Assembly: GCA_045643145.1 (NCBI GenBank)
Contig: JAZUKG010000143.1
Location: 1-60,799 of the forward strand
DNA: 60,799 bases
DNA from: SVFI01 sp045643145
GTDB taxonomy: Bacteria; Bacillota; Clostridia; Lachnospirales; Lachnospiraceae
Reading direction: 5' to 3'
Part shown: positions 7,483 to 16,438 of the stretch, one piece after another
How positions within the stretch are numbered: position 1 is the first letter of the stretch
Layout: each line of letters begins with the position of its first letter
Made by a program: the position numbers and the translations under genes
Notes under the pieces: model-generated
What the model saw: only the letters and a program-made list of their open reading frames with translations
Told to the model about the DNA's origin: nothing
Database searches by the model: none

Positions 7483-9144
7483 TTAGTTAGCTGCTCCTTC
7501 CGGCATCATTCCGGCAATTGCTCCCATAGCCGCATCATATTCTTCCTGTGTCATTGCTGTTACAGTCATACCTTCTGTCATTTCCGCTGTTACCTCTGTC
7601 ACGACACGGTCACCCTCGTCAAGACCGGATATAATCTGTGTATATTCATCGTTACTGATTCCGATTTCTACCATTTTCTTTACCAGTACTCCGTCTTTTT
7701 CTACATAGCAGAAGTTTCCGTCACTGGCATAATTGATACTCGTGATTGGCGCCAAAAGAACACCTTCCTCCTTGGCTGTATCAATGCTGACTTTTCCTTC
7801 CAGTCCCAATACGATATTATCATCCGGATTTAAAATATGAATACTGGTTTCAACTGTCATTGCTCCGCTCTGGTTTGCAGTTGCAATTTTACTCATCTTG
7901 TCAACCTCAGCTTCATACTCTTTTCCGTTAAGTGTAGCGATGGCATGCTGACCGATTTTAACTTTTTCTACATCAAATTTACTGATACCAACTGTTACGT
8001 GAATCGCATCGCTTCTCAGGACAGTAAAGAGTTCCTGACCAGCCATAACAGTCTGTCCTTTTGCGCAGGCAACTGTTGAAACAATACCATCAAACTCTGC
8101 TACGACTCCTGCCTTTGCCTTATCCAAGGTTTCAACTACGTCCTCTTTGGTATTTGCAGCAACCTGTTTCTGAAGACTTTGCTGTTCTTTCTGAAGTCCT
8201 GCTGTCGGATCCGATTCTTTCTGTGCTTCGTACTGTGCTTTTAATGCTTTGTATTCAGCCAAATCTTCACTGCAAGTCTGGAGTGCAGCATTTAAATCCG
8301 ATAAGTTGTACTCATCTAACTTTTTCTGAACTGACTTCATTTCTTTGGTCTTTTCTTTGATCTTGTCCTGCAGCTTTTCACTTTCAGGTTTTGCTGCTAA
8401 TTTCTTTTCAAGTTCAGCTACCTCGCCCTGCAGAGTTAATAATTCTTCTTTATATTTACCTGCCTGTGCAATCTGTCCCTGAAGCTGTCCTACACATTCA
8501 TTGTAGTGAGCCACATATTTCTTTGCTTCTTCATAATCTGCATTTGCTTTTGCAGCCTTGTTTTGAGCTTCATTGATTCCCTTGATGGCAATATCACTGG
8601 TAACATTACTGATTCTTGCCTGAAGATTTGCATCGTCTACTGCTTCTTCCAAATCAGAAACATCATAGCTGACTAAAAGGTCACCTTTTTTCACCATCTG
8701 ACCTGCTTCTACATTCAGTTCGCCAATCGTTGCTCCTACAGGTGAGAAATAGATTTTTGATTCTTCGCTTTCAATTGTTCCTGATGTCGATACCTTCTGT
8801 TCTACATCACCCTTTAAAGCCTCTGCTACTACTACCTGAGTTCCTTTTTCACCCATTTTCTTGACATTACTGAAAATACTGAAACCAATCCAGCCAACAA
8901 ATGCAACAACAGCAATCAAGATAACAATCCAGGCTTTCCCTTTTCTCTTGTTATTTCTTCCCTTTGCTTTCTTTTCCTGTTTTTCAAATTTTTTCTTTTG
9001 TTTATCTGTGGTTTTATCTGTATAGGTTAATAAATCATCGCTGCGGATGACAGTACCTTCTGTTTCTTTTGCCTGTGTTTCATTTTTTGGTTCTTCACTG
9101 ACAGAAGTTGTAATTTCATTGTTATTTTCCATTTCCTTAGACAT
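7483..9144 (-). CDS. HlyD/MacA-like periplasmic adaptor-type subunit of ABC exporter
   Basis: About 553 residues: a charged N-terminal cytosolic stretch rich in K/E (1-70), one transmembrane helix (about 72-94), a barrel-sandwich (lipoyl-like) half ending LNVEAGQMVKKGDLLVSYD, a long coiled-coil hairpin (about 180-330), the second lipoyl half AGVVAEFDGIVSTV, and beta-barrel domains. In Gram-positives such subunits span the wall side of MacB-type exporters. The gene overlaps the ATPase stop; I prefer the third-codon ATG because AAAGGG lies 9 nt upstream, while the first ATG (9150) is only 3 nt from it. Confidence 0.92.
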   Translation of the reverse strand: MSKEMENNNEITTSVSEEPKNETQAKETEGTVIRSDDLLTYTDKTTDKQKKKFEKQEKKAKGRNNKRKGKAWIVILIAVVAFVGWIGFSIFSNVKKMGEKGTQVVVAEALKGDVEQKVSTSGTIESEESKIYFSPVGATIGELNVEAGQMVKKGDLLVSYDVSDLEEAVDDANLQARISNVTSDIAIKGINEAQNKAAKANADYEEAKKYVAHYNECVGQLQGQIAQAGKYKEELLTLQGEVAELEKKLAAKPESEKLQDKIKEKTKEMKSVQKKLDEYNLSDLNAALQTCSEDLAEYKALKAQYEAQKESDPTAGLQKEQQSLQKQVAANTKEDVVETLDKAKAGVVAEFDGIVSTVACAKGQTVMAGQELFTVLRSDAIHVTVGISKFDVEKVKIGQHAIATLNGKEYEAEVDKMSKIATANQSGAMTVETSIHILNPDDNIVLGLEGKVSIDTAKEEGVLLAPITSINYASDGNFCYVEKDGVLVKKMVEIGISNDEYTQIISGLDEGDRVVTEVTAEMTEGMTVTAMTQEEYDAAMGAIAGMMPEGAAN

Positions 9145-9823
9145 TTTCATAATCCCTTTCTATTTTGCCGTCTTTGATTCGAATGACACGTTTTGCCTGT
9201 GCGGCAATATCGTTATCGTGTGTAATTAATATTACAGTTCTGCCTTCCTCATGAAGTCCCTTTAATATACCCAGGATCTCCTTACTGGAATTGGAATCCA
9301 GATTTCCGGTAGGCTCATCTGCCAAAATAACCGGCGGTGCCTGTGCAATCGCTCTGGCAATTGCCACACGCTGCTGCTGTCCTCCGGACATCTCACTCGG
9401 TCTGTGTTCCATTCGATGTCCCAGTCCTACCTTTTCAAGTGCAACCTCTGAAAGCTCATGTCTCGTATGTTTTGCTACCCCTCTGTAAATAAGAGGCAAT
9501 TCCACATTTTCTCTCGCTGTCAGATTGGCAATCAGGTTAAATCCCTGAAAAATAAAGCCGATTTCTTTATTTCGAATATCCGATAATTCATCATCCGTCA
9601 TATGGGATACATCATTCCCATTTAATATGTATGTCCCGCCGGTTGGTACATCCAGACACCCGATCATATTCATCAGCGTTGATTTACCTGAACCTGACTG
9701 GCCAATGATGGCAACAAACTCACCTTTATTGATTACAAGATTGATTCCATCCAGAGCTCTGACCTCGTTCTCACCGGGATTATATACCTTGGTCATATCC
9801 CGGATTTCTACTAATGTTTCCAT
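9137..9823 (-). CDS. MacB/LolD-type ABC transporter ATP-binding protein
   Basis: 228-residue ATPase with Walker A GQSGSGKST (41-49), Q-loop FQGFNL, signature MSGGQQQRVAIARAI, Walker B VILADEPTGNLD and H-loop ILITHD. The DxxTGNLD wording and short length place it with LolD/MacB-type ATPases. It is the first gene of a three-gene exporter operon and overlaps the adaptor by a few codons, implying coupled translation and a fixed subunit ratio. Confidence 0.96.
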   Translation of the reverse strand: METLVEIRDMTKVYNPGENEVRALDGINLVINKGEFVAIIGQSGSGKSTLMNMIGCLDVPTGGTYILNGNDVSHMTDDELSDIRNKEIGFIFQGFNLIANLTARENVELPLIYRGVAKHTRHELSEVALEKVGLGHRMEHRPSEMSGGQQQRVAIARAIAQAPPVILADEPTGNLDSNSSKEILGILKGLHEEGRTVILITHDNDIAAQAKRVIRIKDGKIERDYENV

Positions 9824-9910
9824 GCCCTTTCCTTTCCATTATCATCTCAAACACATTATGTATTGCATCAACGGAAGTATTCTTCCCATATATTGATTTT
9901 ACTGTATCAC

Positions 9911-9956
9911 TGTATTATTCGTGTAATACAATAATACAATCTGACACGTTTGTCAA
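9911..9956 (-). promoter_or_regulatory. promoter with overlapping inverted-repeat operator, ABC exporter operon
   Basis: Minus strand has -35 TTGACA (9951-9956), a 17-nt spacer and -10 TATTGT (9928-9933). A perfect 9-bp inverted repeat TGTATTATT (9911-9919)/AATAATACA (9930-9938) overlaps the -10, with a second nested pair GTATTA (9912-9917)/TAATAC (9924-9929). This arrangement would let a dimeric repressor block RNA polymerase. TetR- or GntR-type regulators often use such sites; none is encoded nearby. Confidence 0.7.
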
Positions 9957-9966
9957 CAAAAATCAA

Positions 9967-9982
9967 ATTAAGAATTCTTAAT
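9967..9982. repeat. 16-bp perfect palindrome upstream of exporter promoter
   Basis: ATTAAGAATTCTTAAT reads the same on both strands. It lies 10 nt upstream of the -35 of the exporter promoter and on the far side of the ribU terminator, so it could be an additional regulator site. No function is assigned. Confidence 0.5.
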
Positions 9983-10027
9983 ATTTTATGAAGAAGCCAT
10001 CTGAAAGTGAAAATGGGCAACAAAAAA

Positions 10028-10055
10028 GGCAAAGCCGAAAACTCTCGACTTTGCC
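10028..10055 (-). terminator. intrinsic terminator of ribU
   Basis: Stem GGCAAAG/CTTTGCC extended by CG/CG, followed on the minus strand by TTTTTT. It sits about 55 nt downstream of the ribU stop. Confidence 0.85.
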
Positions 10056-10110
10056 CTTCGTTAAATTATTTAGGTTGGAAAAATTGAATTATTTAGGTAA
10101 TTTAACAATA

Positions 10111-10707
10111 CTATTTCTGCTGGTTTCCTTTGATAATTGGTGAAATACGTTTGTAAATCAGGAAAGTAATAATAACAGAACACATTGCTTTGATAAAAGT
10201 AAATGGCATATTAAACATAACCAACGCCTGTAATAATCCGTTTACATTTGGATTGATTGCCTGATATGCTCCGATGATTGCATCCATTGGCATAAAGTTG
10301 GTATAGAAAGGATATACCAGGTAATAGTTTGATACGATACTGATCAGTGCCATTGCAACCGCACCTACTAAAGAACCGATAATCGCACTCTTTCTTCCCT
10401 TCTTCACTTTATAAAAGATACCTGCTACTGCTACAAAGGTTGCTCCTAAAATAAAGTTACTGAGCTCACCTACACCGCCTGTAGTAGTACGAAGTAAATG
10501 AAGTACATTCTTGATAAGACAAATCAGAACTCCTTCGATCGGTCCCATTGCAAATGCTCCGATTAATGCCGGAAGCTCTGATAAATCCATCTTGATAAAG
10601 CTTGGCATAAGCGGCACGCTAAAATCCAGGAACATTAAGATAAATGCTACCGCTGAGAGCATTCCAATCATTGCAAGGTTACGTGTTTTAAATACATTGT
10701 TTTTCAT
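10111..10707 (-). CDS. ribU: ECF transporter S component, riboflavin (RibU-like)
   Basis: 198-residue hydrophobic protein with about five to six transmembrane helices, the N-terminal RNLAMIGMLSAVAFILMF typical of RibU-type S components, and conserved PSFIKMDLSELPALIGAFAMGP. S components bind vitamin at the outer face and pair with the shared EcfAA'T energising module, not encoded here. An FMN riboswitch directly upstream fixes the substrate as riboflavin with good confidence. The start has a strong AGGAGG site. The gene is monocistronic, with terminators on both sides. Confidence 0.93.
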   Translation of the reverse strand: MKNNVFKTRNLAMIGMLSAVAFILMFLDFSVPLMPSFIKMDLSELPALIGAFAMGPIEGVLICLIKNVLHLLRTTTGGVGELSNFILGATFVAVAGIFYKVKKGRKSAIIGSLVGAVAMALISIVSNYYLVYPFYTNFMPMDAIIGAYQAINPNVNGLLQALVMFNMPFTFIKAMCSVIITFLIYKRISPIIKGNQQK

Positions 10708-10812
10708 TTTTATCCTCCTCTTCTTTCGATACTTCTAACATTGTATTTTTGATTGTAGTATCTTGGCCGAATCAAAAATAGGAGAATTCATTTGTGGTTT
10801 TAAATAAAAAAA

Positions 10813-10838
10813 CCCGAATCAAACAAAGTTGATTCGGG
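10813..10838 (-). terminator. riboswitch expression-platform terminator upstream of ribU
   Basis: 10-bp stem CCCGAATCAA (10813-10822)/TTGATTCGGG (10829-10838) followed on the minus strand by a run of seven T. It lies between the FMN aptamer and the ribU start, so FMN binding most likely causes premature termination. Confidence 0.9.
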
Positions 10839-10897
10839 GTCTTATCACAATAAGTATACTACGACTGCACGCAGACATAGCATATCACCTATTTTGT

Positions 10898-11026
10898 CCT
10901 CTCTCATCCAGACTGTAACTGTCGGTTTTGGAATTTCACCAAATCAGCCATCTGCCAAAGGCAGACAGGTCGCGGACTAAGCTAAAAGCATCACCGCCGG
11001 TGGGGAATTACGCCCCGCCCCGAAGA
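10898..11026 (-). promoter_or_regulatory. FMN riboswitch (RFN element)
   Basis: Minus-strand sequence contains the conserved RFN blocks in order: GGGGCGGGG then AATTCCCCACCGGCGGT, AGTCCGCGA, TGGTGAAATTCC and CCGACAGTTACAGTCTGGAT ending GAGAG. An FMN aptamer is thus present at full length upstream of ribU. In Firmicutes this element usually controls riboflavin transport or synthesis by transcription termination when FMN is abundant. Confidence 0.96.
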
Positions 11027-11038
11027 ACTACCACGCAT

Positions 11039-11067
11039 AATATATCATTATCTTTTATATTATGCAA
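11039..11067 (-). promoter_or_regulatory. promoter of the FMN riboswitch-ribU transcript
   Basis: Minus strand: -35 TTGCAT (11062-11067), 17-nt spacer, -10 TATATT (11039-11044) with an extended TGA just upstream. Predicted start of transcription about 11032, a few bases before the aptamer. Confidence 0.75.
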
Positions 11068-11091
11068 GAAAAATTATTTTGGTTATCAAAT

Positions 11092-13461
11092 TTATTTTTG
11101 AGCATTCTGGATTTTCATGGTAAGTCCGATTCTCTTCTTTTCTACTTCTACAGAAAGCACCTGAACATCCACAATGTCACCTACACTGACTGCTTCTAAC
11201 GGATGTTTGATATATCTGTCTGTAATCTGAGAAATATGTACCAGTCCATCCTGATGCACGCCGATATCTACAAATGCACCAAAGTCAATGACATTTCGAA
11301 CAGTACCCTTTAAAATCATACCCGGTTTTAAATCTTTGAGATCTAAAACATCACTTCTAAGGATTGGTCTTGGCATATCATCTCTCGGATCTCTGGCCGG
11401 CTTTTCCAGTTCTTTGATAATATCTGTAAGAGTGATTTCTCCAATACCCAGCTCCTGAGCCATTTTCTTTTTGTCTCCGATTTTCTTTTCAAGGCTAAAG
11501 ATTCCGAGCTGAATTTTATCTTCTCCTGCCTTCTGCTCAGAAACTTTTTCCTTTGGAGCTTCTGTAATTGTCATTCCGTTCATAGCCTGTGCAAGGGCAG
11601 CACCCATAGCGGTACCTGTATTACGGATCACAATCTTTTTCTCTTTTGGCTTTCTTTCCTGCTTTGGAGCCGCTTTTGCTTTTGCTGCATTCTTGGTCTC
11701 TACTGCTGCCATCTTCTGTGCATTCTTGACATCTTCCATAGTCAGATTTGTCTTTTCCAAAAGCTGAAGCACTGCATCATAAGATTCCGGATGTACACTG
11801 GTTGCATCCAGAGGATTATCTCCATCTAAAATACGCATAAATCCGGCACACTGCTCATACGCCTTTGGTCCGAGCTTTGCAACCTTTAAAAGCTGTTTAC
11901 GGTTTGTAAATTTACCATTTGCTTCACGGTAATCTACAATATTTTTCGCAATCACTTTAGAAATACCTGAAATATATTCAAGAAGCGGTGCAGATGCAGT
12001 ATTTAAATCTACACCAACCTTGTTTACACTGTCTTCTACCACTCCGGTCAGTGCATCGGAAAGTTTCTTCTGATTCATATCATGCTGATACTGGCCGACA
12101 CCGATTGATTTTGGATCAATTTTTACCAGCTCAGCGAGCGGATCCTGAAGTCTTCTGGCAATAGATGCTGCACTTCTTTGTCCTACATCGAAATTCGGGA
12201 ACTCCTCTGTAGCCAGTTTTGATGCAGAATACACAGAAGCTCCGGCTTCATTTACGATAATATATTCTACCTTGGTATCTAATTCCTTGATCAATTCTAC
12301 AATGACCTGCTCAGATTCTCTCGAAGCAGTTCCGTTACCAACTGAAATCAGAGAAATGTTGTATTTCTTGATCAGCTTTTTGAGAATTTCTTTGGATTCT
12401 TTTACTTTATTCTGAGGTTCTGTCGGATAAATAACTACAGTATCCAATACCTTTCCCGTTTCGTCTACGACTGCAAGCTTACAACCGGTTCTAAAAGCCG
12501 GGTCCCAGCCGAGAACAACACGACCTGCAATCGGCGGCTGCAACAGAAGCTGTTCCAAGTTCTTACCAAATACATTGATTGCTCCGTCTTCTGCTTTTTC
12601 TGTTAAATCATTTCTGATTTCTCTTTCAATTGCAGGTGCAATCAGTCTCTGATAACTGTCTTCAATGGCTTCCTTGATGAGTGTATCTGTATATTCGTTT
12701 TCTTTTGTAAGAATCTGCTTTTCCAGATATCCGCAGATACGTTCTGTATCCACCTCTACCTTTACGGTAAGAATCTTTTCCTTTTCGCCGCGGTTTAATG
12801 CCAGGGTTCTGTGTCCTACCACCTTCTTGATCGGTTCCTCATATTCATAATACATTTCGTAAACGCTGGAAACCTTTGAATCCTTGGCACTACTTACCAG
12901 TTTACCCTCTTCAAAGGTAAAGTTACGAATATAAATACGGTAATCAGCTTCATCACTGATACGCTCAGCCATAATATCCTTGGCACCATTCAGTGCATCC
13001 TCAACGGTCTCTACCCCTTTTTCTGAATCGATATACTCTTTGGCTGCTTCCTTGGCATCTACTGAAAGCTCCTGGTTCCAAATCAGATCAGCCAGTGGTT
13101 CCAGTCCTTTTTCCTTGGCCACAGAAGCTCTCGTTTTTCTCTTCTGCTTGTATGGTCTGTAAAGGTCTTCTACTACTACCAATGTTTCTGCTGCCAGAAT
13201 TTTTTCCTTCAGTTCATCTGTAAGTTTTCCCTGTTCCTCGATTAATGCCAGAACACTTTCTTTTCTGTCTTCAAGTCCTCTTAAGTAGTTTAATCTTTCG
13301 TATAAATTTCTGAGCACCTCATCATTTAATGCTCCGGTTACTTCCTTACGATATCTGGCGATAAAAGGAATGGTATTTCCTTCATCAATTAATTTAACGG
13401 TTGCTTCTACCTGTTCTTTTTTGATTGCCAACTCCTGGGCAATTTTCATGCAAATATCCAT
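11092..13461 (-). CDS. tex: Tex-family S1 RNA-binding transcription accessory protein
   Basis: 789-residue Tex homologue: N-terminal helical HTH-like region with GNTIPFIARYRKEVTGALND (residues about 28-47), YqgF-like RNase H fold (VVLGWDPAFRTGCKLAVVD), helix-hairpin-helix region (VGVDLNTASAPLLEYISGI), and a C-terminal S1 domain (GTVRNVIDFGAFVDIGVHQDG). Tex binds nucleic acid and associates with RNA polymerase; its exact role is poorly known. It is about 70 residues longer than usual because of a lysine/alanine-rich insertion (roughly 605-680) before the S1 domain. It starts 40 nt after the GH9 stop. Confidence 0.95.
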   Translation of the reverse strand: MDICMKIAQELAIKKEQVEATVKLIDEGNTIPFIARYRKEVTGALNDEVLRNLYERLNYLRGLEDRKESVLALIEEQGKLTDELKEKILAAETLVVVEDLYRPYKQKRKTRASVAKEKGLEPLADLIWNQELSVDAKEAAKEYIDSEKGVETVEDALNGAKDIMAERISDEADYRIYIRNFTFEEGKLVSSAKDSKVSSVYEMYYEYEEPIKKVVGHRTLALNRGEKEKILTVKVEVDTERICGYLEKQILTKENEYTDTLIKEAIEDSYQRLIAPAIEREIRNDLTEKAEDGAINVFGKNLEQLLLQPPIAGRVVLGWDPAFRTGCKLAVVDETGKVLDTVVIYPTEPQNKVKESKEILKKLIKKYNISLISVGNGTASRESEQVIVELIKELDTKVEYIIVNEAGASVYSASKLATEEFPNFDVGQRSAASIARRLQDPLAELVKIDPKSIGVGQYQHDMNQKKLSDALTGVVEDSVNKVGVDLNTASAPLLEYISGISKVIAKNIVDYREANGKFTNRKQLLKVAKLGPKAYEQCAGFMRILDGDNPLDATSVHPESYDAVLQLLEKTNLTMEDVKNAQKMAAVETKNAAKAKAAPKQERKPKEKKIVIRNTGTAMGAALAQAMNGMTITEAPKEKVSEQKAGEDKIQLGIFSLEKKIGDKKKMAQELGIGEITLTDIIKELEKPARDPRDDMPRPILRSDVLDLKDLKPGMILKGTVRNVIDFGAFVDIGVHQDGLVHISQITDRYIKHPLEAVSVGDIVDVQVLSVEVEKKRIGLTMKIQNAQK

Positions 13462-13500
13462 GTTGTATTATTCTCAACTTTCATTTATTTCTTGTATTTT

Positions 13501-15798
13501 TTATTTACTTATAATGCTTGCCAAAAGAGCAACCATTGGTGAATTCCAGTAAATAGTAATTTCGTTACATGAATAACTCTGATCGTTATCCACATAACAT
13601 TTTGCTCTCGGCTTATCCTTTAATACGGCTGTTGCATACGGATCCTCCAGGTTACTGTCCGGTCCGCCGACCAGCATACCCGGCATAGTTTTTCCGAGTG
13701 CCTGTGATGGTCTGTGATGTGTATGTTCCGGTGATTTGCTTCCATAGCCGGTCACAAAACAATATCCGGTTGCATTATTTCCGAGCAGATAAGAAAGCTG
13801 TGCATCTGCCAGCTGCAAATACTGCTTCTCTTTCTCTGTTCCCTTTACACCATCTAATTTGCTCGCCAATGCAAACATCATACCATTATTGGCTACTGTC
13901 ATATTTGAACCCCATGGATATTCACCTGTAATACTGCAGTCATACGCATCATTATTTGCTGCATTTACTGCTTCATCCAAAGCTTCATTCCATTTTGCCA
14001 TTAATGCATCCTTGATCTGTGGATTTGCCTTTTCGTTTGTCATATAAGAATAACAACCATATCCGCCAACTGCAGCCCAGCCAAAGCCTTTCAGATTTGC
14101 CTTGGACATTTCCTCCTGAAGATCAGCTTCATAGGAAGCATCTCCGGTGGTTTTGAAAAGTTCTGCTGCTGACCAGACAATTTCATCCTGACAGTTCATA
14201 TCCGGATATTCACCGGTTACGATATCATCCGGATTTTTAAATCCGCGCTCTCTTTTATGTTCCTGCAAATAGCTGTAGGCTTTCTTTGCTGCCTCCAGAC
14301 ATGTATTGGCATAGCCACTGTCATCTTTATACAGTCTGGCTGCCATAGCCATAACTGCTGCAAAATCTCCGGTAGCCGCATTGGAAACAGGAGATACAAT
14401 CAGCTCTTCGGTTTCATCCTGTGGCATTACAGTTCCCGGGAAGTTTGCACAGGTTACCTTGTGATAAACGCCACCGTCTGCTCTTTGCATTTTAAGCATC
14501 CAGTCAAGTTCATACTTTGTCAGACTGAGAACCGGAATGCTGTCCGGAGCTGTCTGATCCATTCCAAATGCCTGCGGATATTCTTCATAAGCAATTAATA
14601 AATCTGCAGCTGCCTTTGCTCCGGATACCACGTATCTTCCATAATCACCGGCATCATGCCAGCCTCCGGAAACATCGATTTTTTCAGATGTACCGTAAAC
14701 CGTTGCTTTTGTGTTATGACATGCCGGATGGGCAAACTCGCCTCCAGCAGTTCCCGGAAGCTCACCGCATTTTTGCATTTCAACCATATATGTCAGGCTC
14801 TTTAATAAATCGGCATATGCATCATCCGAAATGGTAAATTCATAAGAATCTGCCAGCCCTTCACTGATAATCTGATAGGTTCCCGGTGTTGTTACCTGAC
14901 TAAAGTCACCCACTCCGGTGTTTTCTCCGGAATTTTCATTCATCTTTTTATCCGTAATCTGGCCTTTAAAAACACTTTCCCCGCTACCGGCCTTTACTAC
15001 TTCAAACTCGTTACCGATAGAGTCACTGGTAAAGACTGCTTTCTTGAAATCCTGTGGCTGATAGCCCACCTGGTTCAGACGAATCTGTGTCGTATCTTCG
15101 TTTGCTTCACCCTTAACCACATTCGAATCATCTGTCAATCTCAGTTCCAGATTATCGATTGCAATTTTGTGTGCTCCGAGGTCACCGTCTCCGTCATACT
15201 TACCTACGTTAAAGCAAAGACGCGGAGCCGGATCGCTGTCCTGTTCCATGGTCAAATCATATTCATAATGTGTCAGCTCTGTGGTTGCCTGAATACTATC
15301 TGTAAAATATTCATGATAATCTCCGCCGTTAATCTGCATACGCCAAACTACGGTACGAGGAGTATCTACTGCCATATCAAAAGCGAAATGATATACACCG
15401 CCTTTATCCAGTGCAAAGCCATCATAGTATGCCTGAACAGAATAATCCAAATCGCCGCATCTTTGTACATCGATTTCCATCTGTCCCTGGTCGTTTACAC
15501 CAATACTGCCGTCTCCACCGTTTAAATATGTCATCCAGGTTCCGATTCCCTCTGAAAAATCACCGTTTGCAATCATATTGCCATCGGTATTTTCTTCCAC
15601 AGTCTCCTGCTCTTCATTTTCTGCCGGTGTCTCTTCTTCTGCCACTTCTACATCTTCGGACGGCTGCACCTCCACAGCTTCCTGAGTTACCTGCTCCGTC
15701 TCTACCGGATCCTGCGTAGGTTTCGCTTGGCATCCTGCCAAAAGACCTACACAGATACTCATACTGCAAAGCAGCATCATTACTTTCTTTTTGGTCAT
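13501..15798 (-). CDS. lipoprotein endoglucanase, glycoside hydrolase family 9
   Basis: Surface cellulase cleaving beta-1,4-glucan with inversion. From the ATG at 15798 (preceded by AAGGGAAA) the 765-residue protein has a lipoprotein signal ending LLAGC, an acidic Glu/Thr linker, a CBM4/9-like module (about 70-235, NGDFSEGIGTW), the Ig-like CelD_N domain (IRLNQVGYQ) and the GH9 barrel. Catalytic base region GGWHDAGDYGRYV is near residue 382, the histidine signature HTHHRPS near 694 and the proton-donor segment CNEITIYWNSP near 745. The longer reading frame upstream would bury the signal peptide and is rejected. Likely anchored to the membrane outer face. Confidence 0.94.
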   Translation of the reverse strand: MTKKKVMMLLCSMSICVGLLAGCQAKPTQDPVETEQVTQEAVEVQPSEDVEVAEEETPAENEEQETVEENTDGNMIANGDFSEGIGTWMTYLNGGDGSIGVNDQGQMEIDVQRCGDLDYSVQAYYDGFALDKGGVYHFAFDMAVDTPRTVVWRMQINGGDYHEYFTDSIQATTELTHYEYDLTMEQDSDPAPRLCFNVGKYDGDGDLGAHKIAIDNLELRLTDDSNVVKGEANEDTTQIRLNQVGYQPQDFKKAVFTSDSIGNEFEVVKAGSGESVFKGQITDKKMNENSGENTGVGDFSQVTTPGTYQIISEGLADSYEFTISDDAYADLLKSLTYMVEMQKCGELPGTAGGEFAHPACHNTKATVYGTSEKIDVSGGWHDAGDYGRYVVSGAKAAADLLIAYEEYPQAFGMDQTAPDSIPVLSLTKYELDWMLKMQRADGGVYHKVTCANFPGTVMPQDETEELIVSPVSNAATGDFAAVMAMAARLYKDDSGYANTCLEAAKKAYSYLQEHKRERGFKNPDDIVTGEYPDMNCQDEIVWSAAELFKTTGDASYEADLQEEMSKANLKGFGWAAVGGYGCYSYMTNEKANPQIKDALMAKWNEALDEAVNAANNDAYDCSITGEYPWGSNMTVANNGMMFALASKLDGVKGTEKEKQYLQLADAQLSYLLGNNATGYCFVTGYGSKSPEHTHHRPSQALGKTMPGMLVGGPDSNLEDPYATAVLKDKPRAKCYVDNDQSYSCNEITIYWNSPMVALLASIISK

Positions 15799-15910
15799 AT
15801 ATTTCCCTTTCTTTTTTAAAAAATCGCTTTCTATTATCCATAGTAATAAAAGCATAAAAAAACCGATTATACATAACATCGGATGGCTTAAGTATAATAG
15901 AAAAAAAGAC

Positions 15911-15939
15911 TTTATTCAATGAAAAAATCGTGTTATGAT
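15911..15939 (+). promoter_or_regulatory. extended -10 promoter of the small plus-strand operon
   Basis: TATGAT (15934-15939) preceded by TGT makes an extended -10; the -35 position reads TTTATT at 17 nt. It is followed by an AAAGGAG ribosome binding site at 15953 for the first gene. Confidence 0.55.
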
Positions 15940-15965
15940 AAAAGTACTATTCAAAGGAGTAAGAC

Positions 15966-16394
15966 ATGAACGAGTTTTCAGATTTACAAAATGAAAATAA
16001 TAATCCGACGCCGCAAAGTTATCCCAATTACGGATATAAAACAGGCAGAAAAAACGGATTTATGATTGCTTCCCTTTGTCTCGGGATTTTCGCGTTAACA
16101 TCCAGTTCCATCATCTTTATTGCGATGATTGCCGGAAGTCTCAGTATTTTGTTTGCAGTTCTTTCAAAGGGTAATGACAAGAAAATGCAGCCTATTTCCA
16201 AATTAGGAACCGGGGTCTCTGTTTTCTCCATTCTTTTGTCCTTTTGTATTACTGCATCAGCAATCTATATGTATTTTAATGATGCCAGTTATCATGCAGC
16301 CTTGAATGATTCCTTTAAGCAAATGTACGGAATCACAATGGATGAGGCTTTAGAGGATCAGCTCCCGAGCTGGTTTTCAAATGAATTAAAATAA
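15966..16394 (+). CDS. DUF4190-like small membrane protein
   Basis: 142 residues: a Asn/Pro/Tyr-rich hydrophilic N-terminus, two membrane segments (about 30-58 and 75-100) separated by a short KGNDKKMQPISKLGTG loop, and a C-terminal acidic tail. The glycine-rich first helix and layout resemble DUF4190 proteins common in Firmicutes. Function is unknown. The AAAGGAG site 6 nt upstream supports this start. It is the first of three plus-strand genes. Confidence 0.75.
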   Translation: MNEFSDLQNENNNPTPQSYPNYGYKTGRKNGFMIASLCLGIFALTSSSIIFIAMIAGSLSILFAVLSKGNDKKMQPISKLGTGVSVFSILLSFCITASAIYMYFNDASYHAALNDSFKQMYGITMDEALEDQLPSWFSNELK

Positions 16395-16438
16395 ATAGCC
16401 ATGCTTTATAAAGGCACGACAAGGAAGGAGGGCCCGGC

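Noticed and set aside
14257..14598. Plus-strand frames within the GH9 gene
   Set aside because: They are antisense shadows of the GH9 coding region with no start signals.
15799..15879. N-terminal extension of the GH9 cellulase
   Set aside because: It would place a second hydrophobic stretch before the lipobox signal; the ATG at 15798 has a ribosome site and starts the signal peptide.
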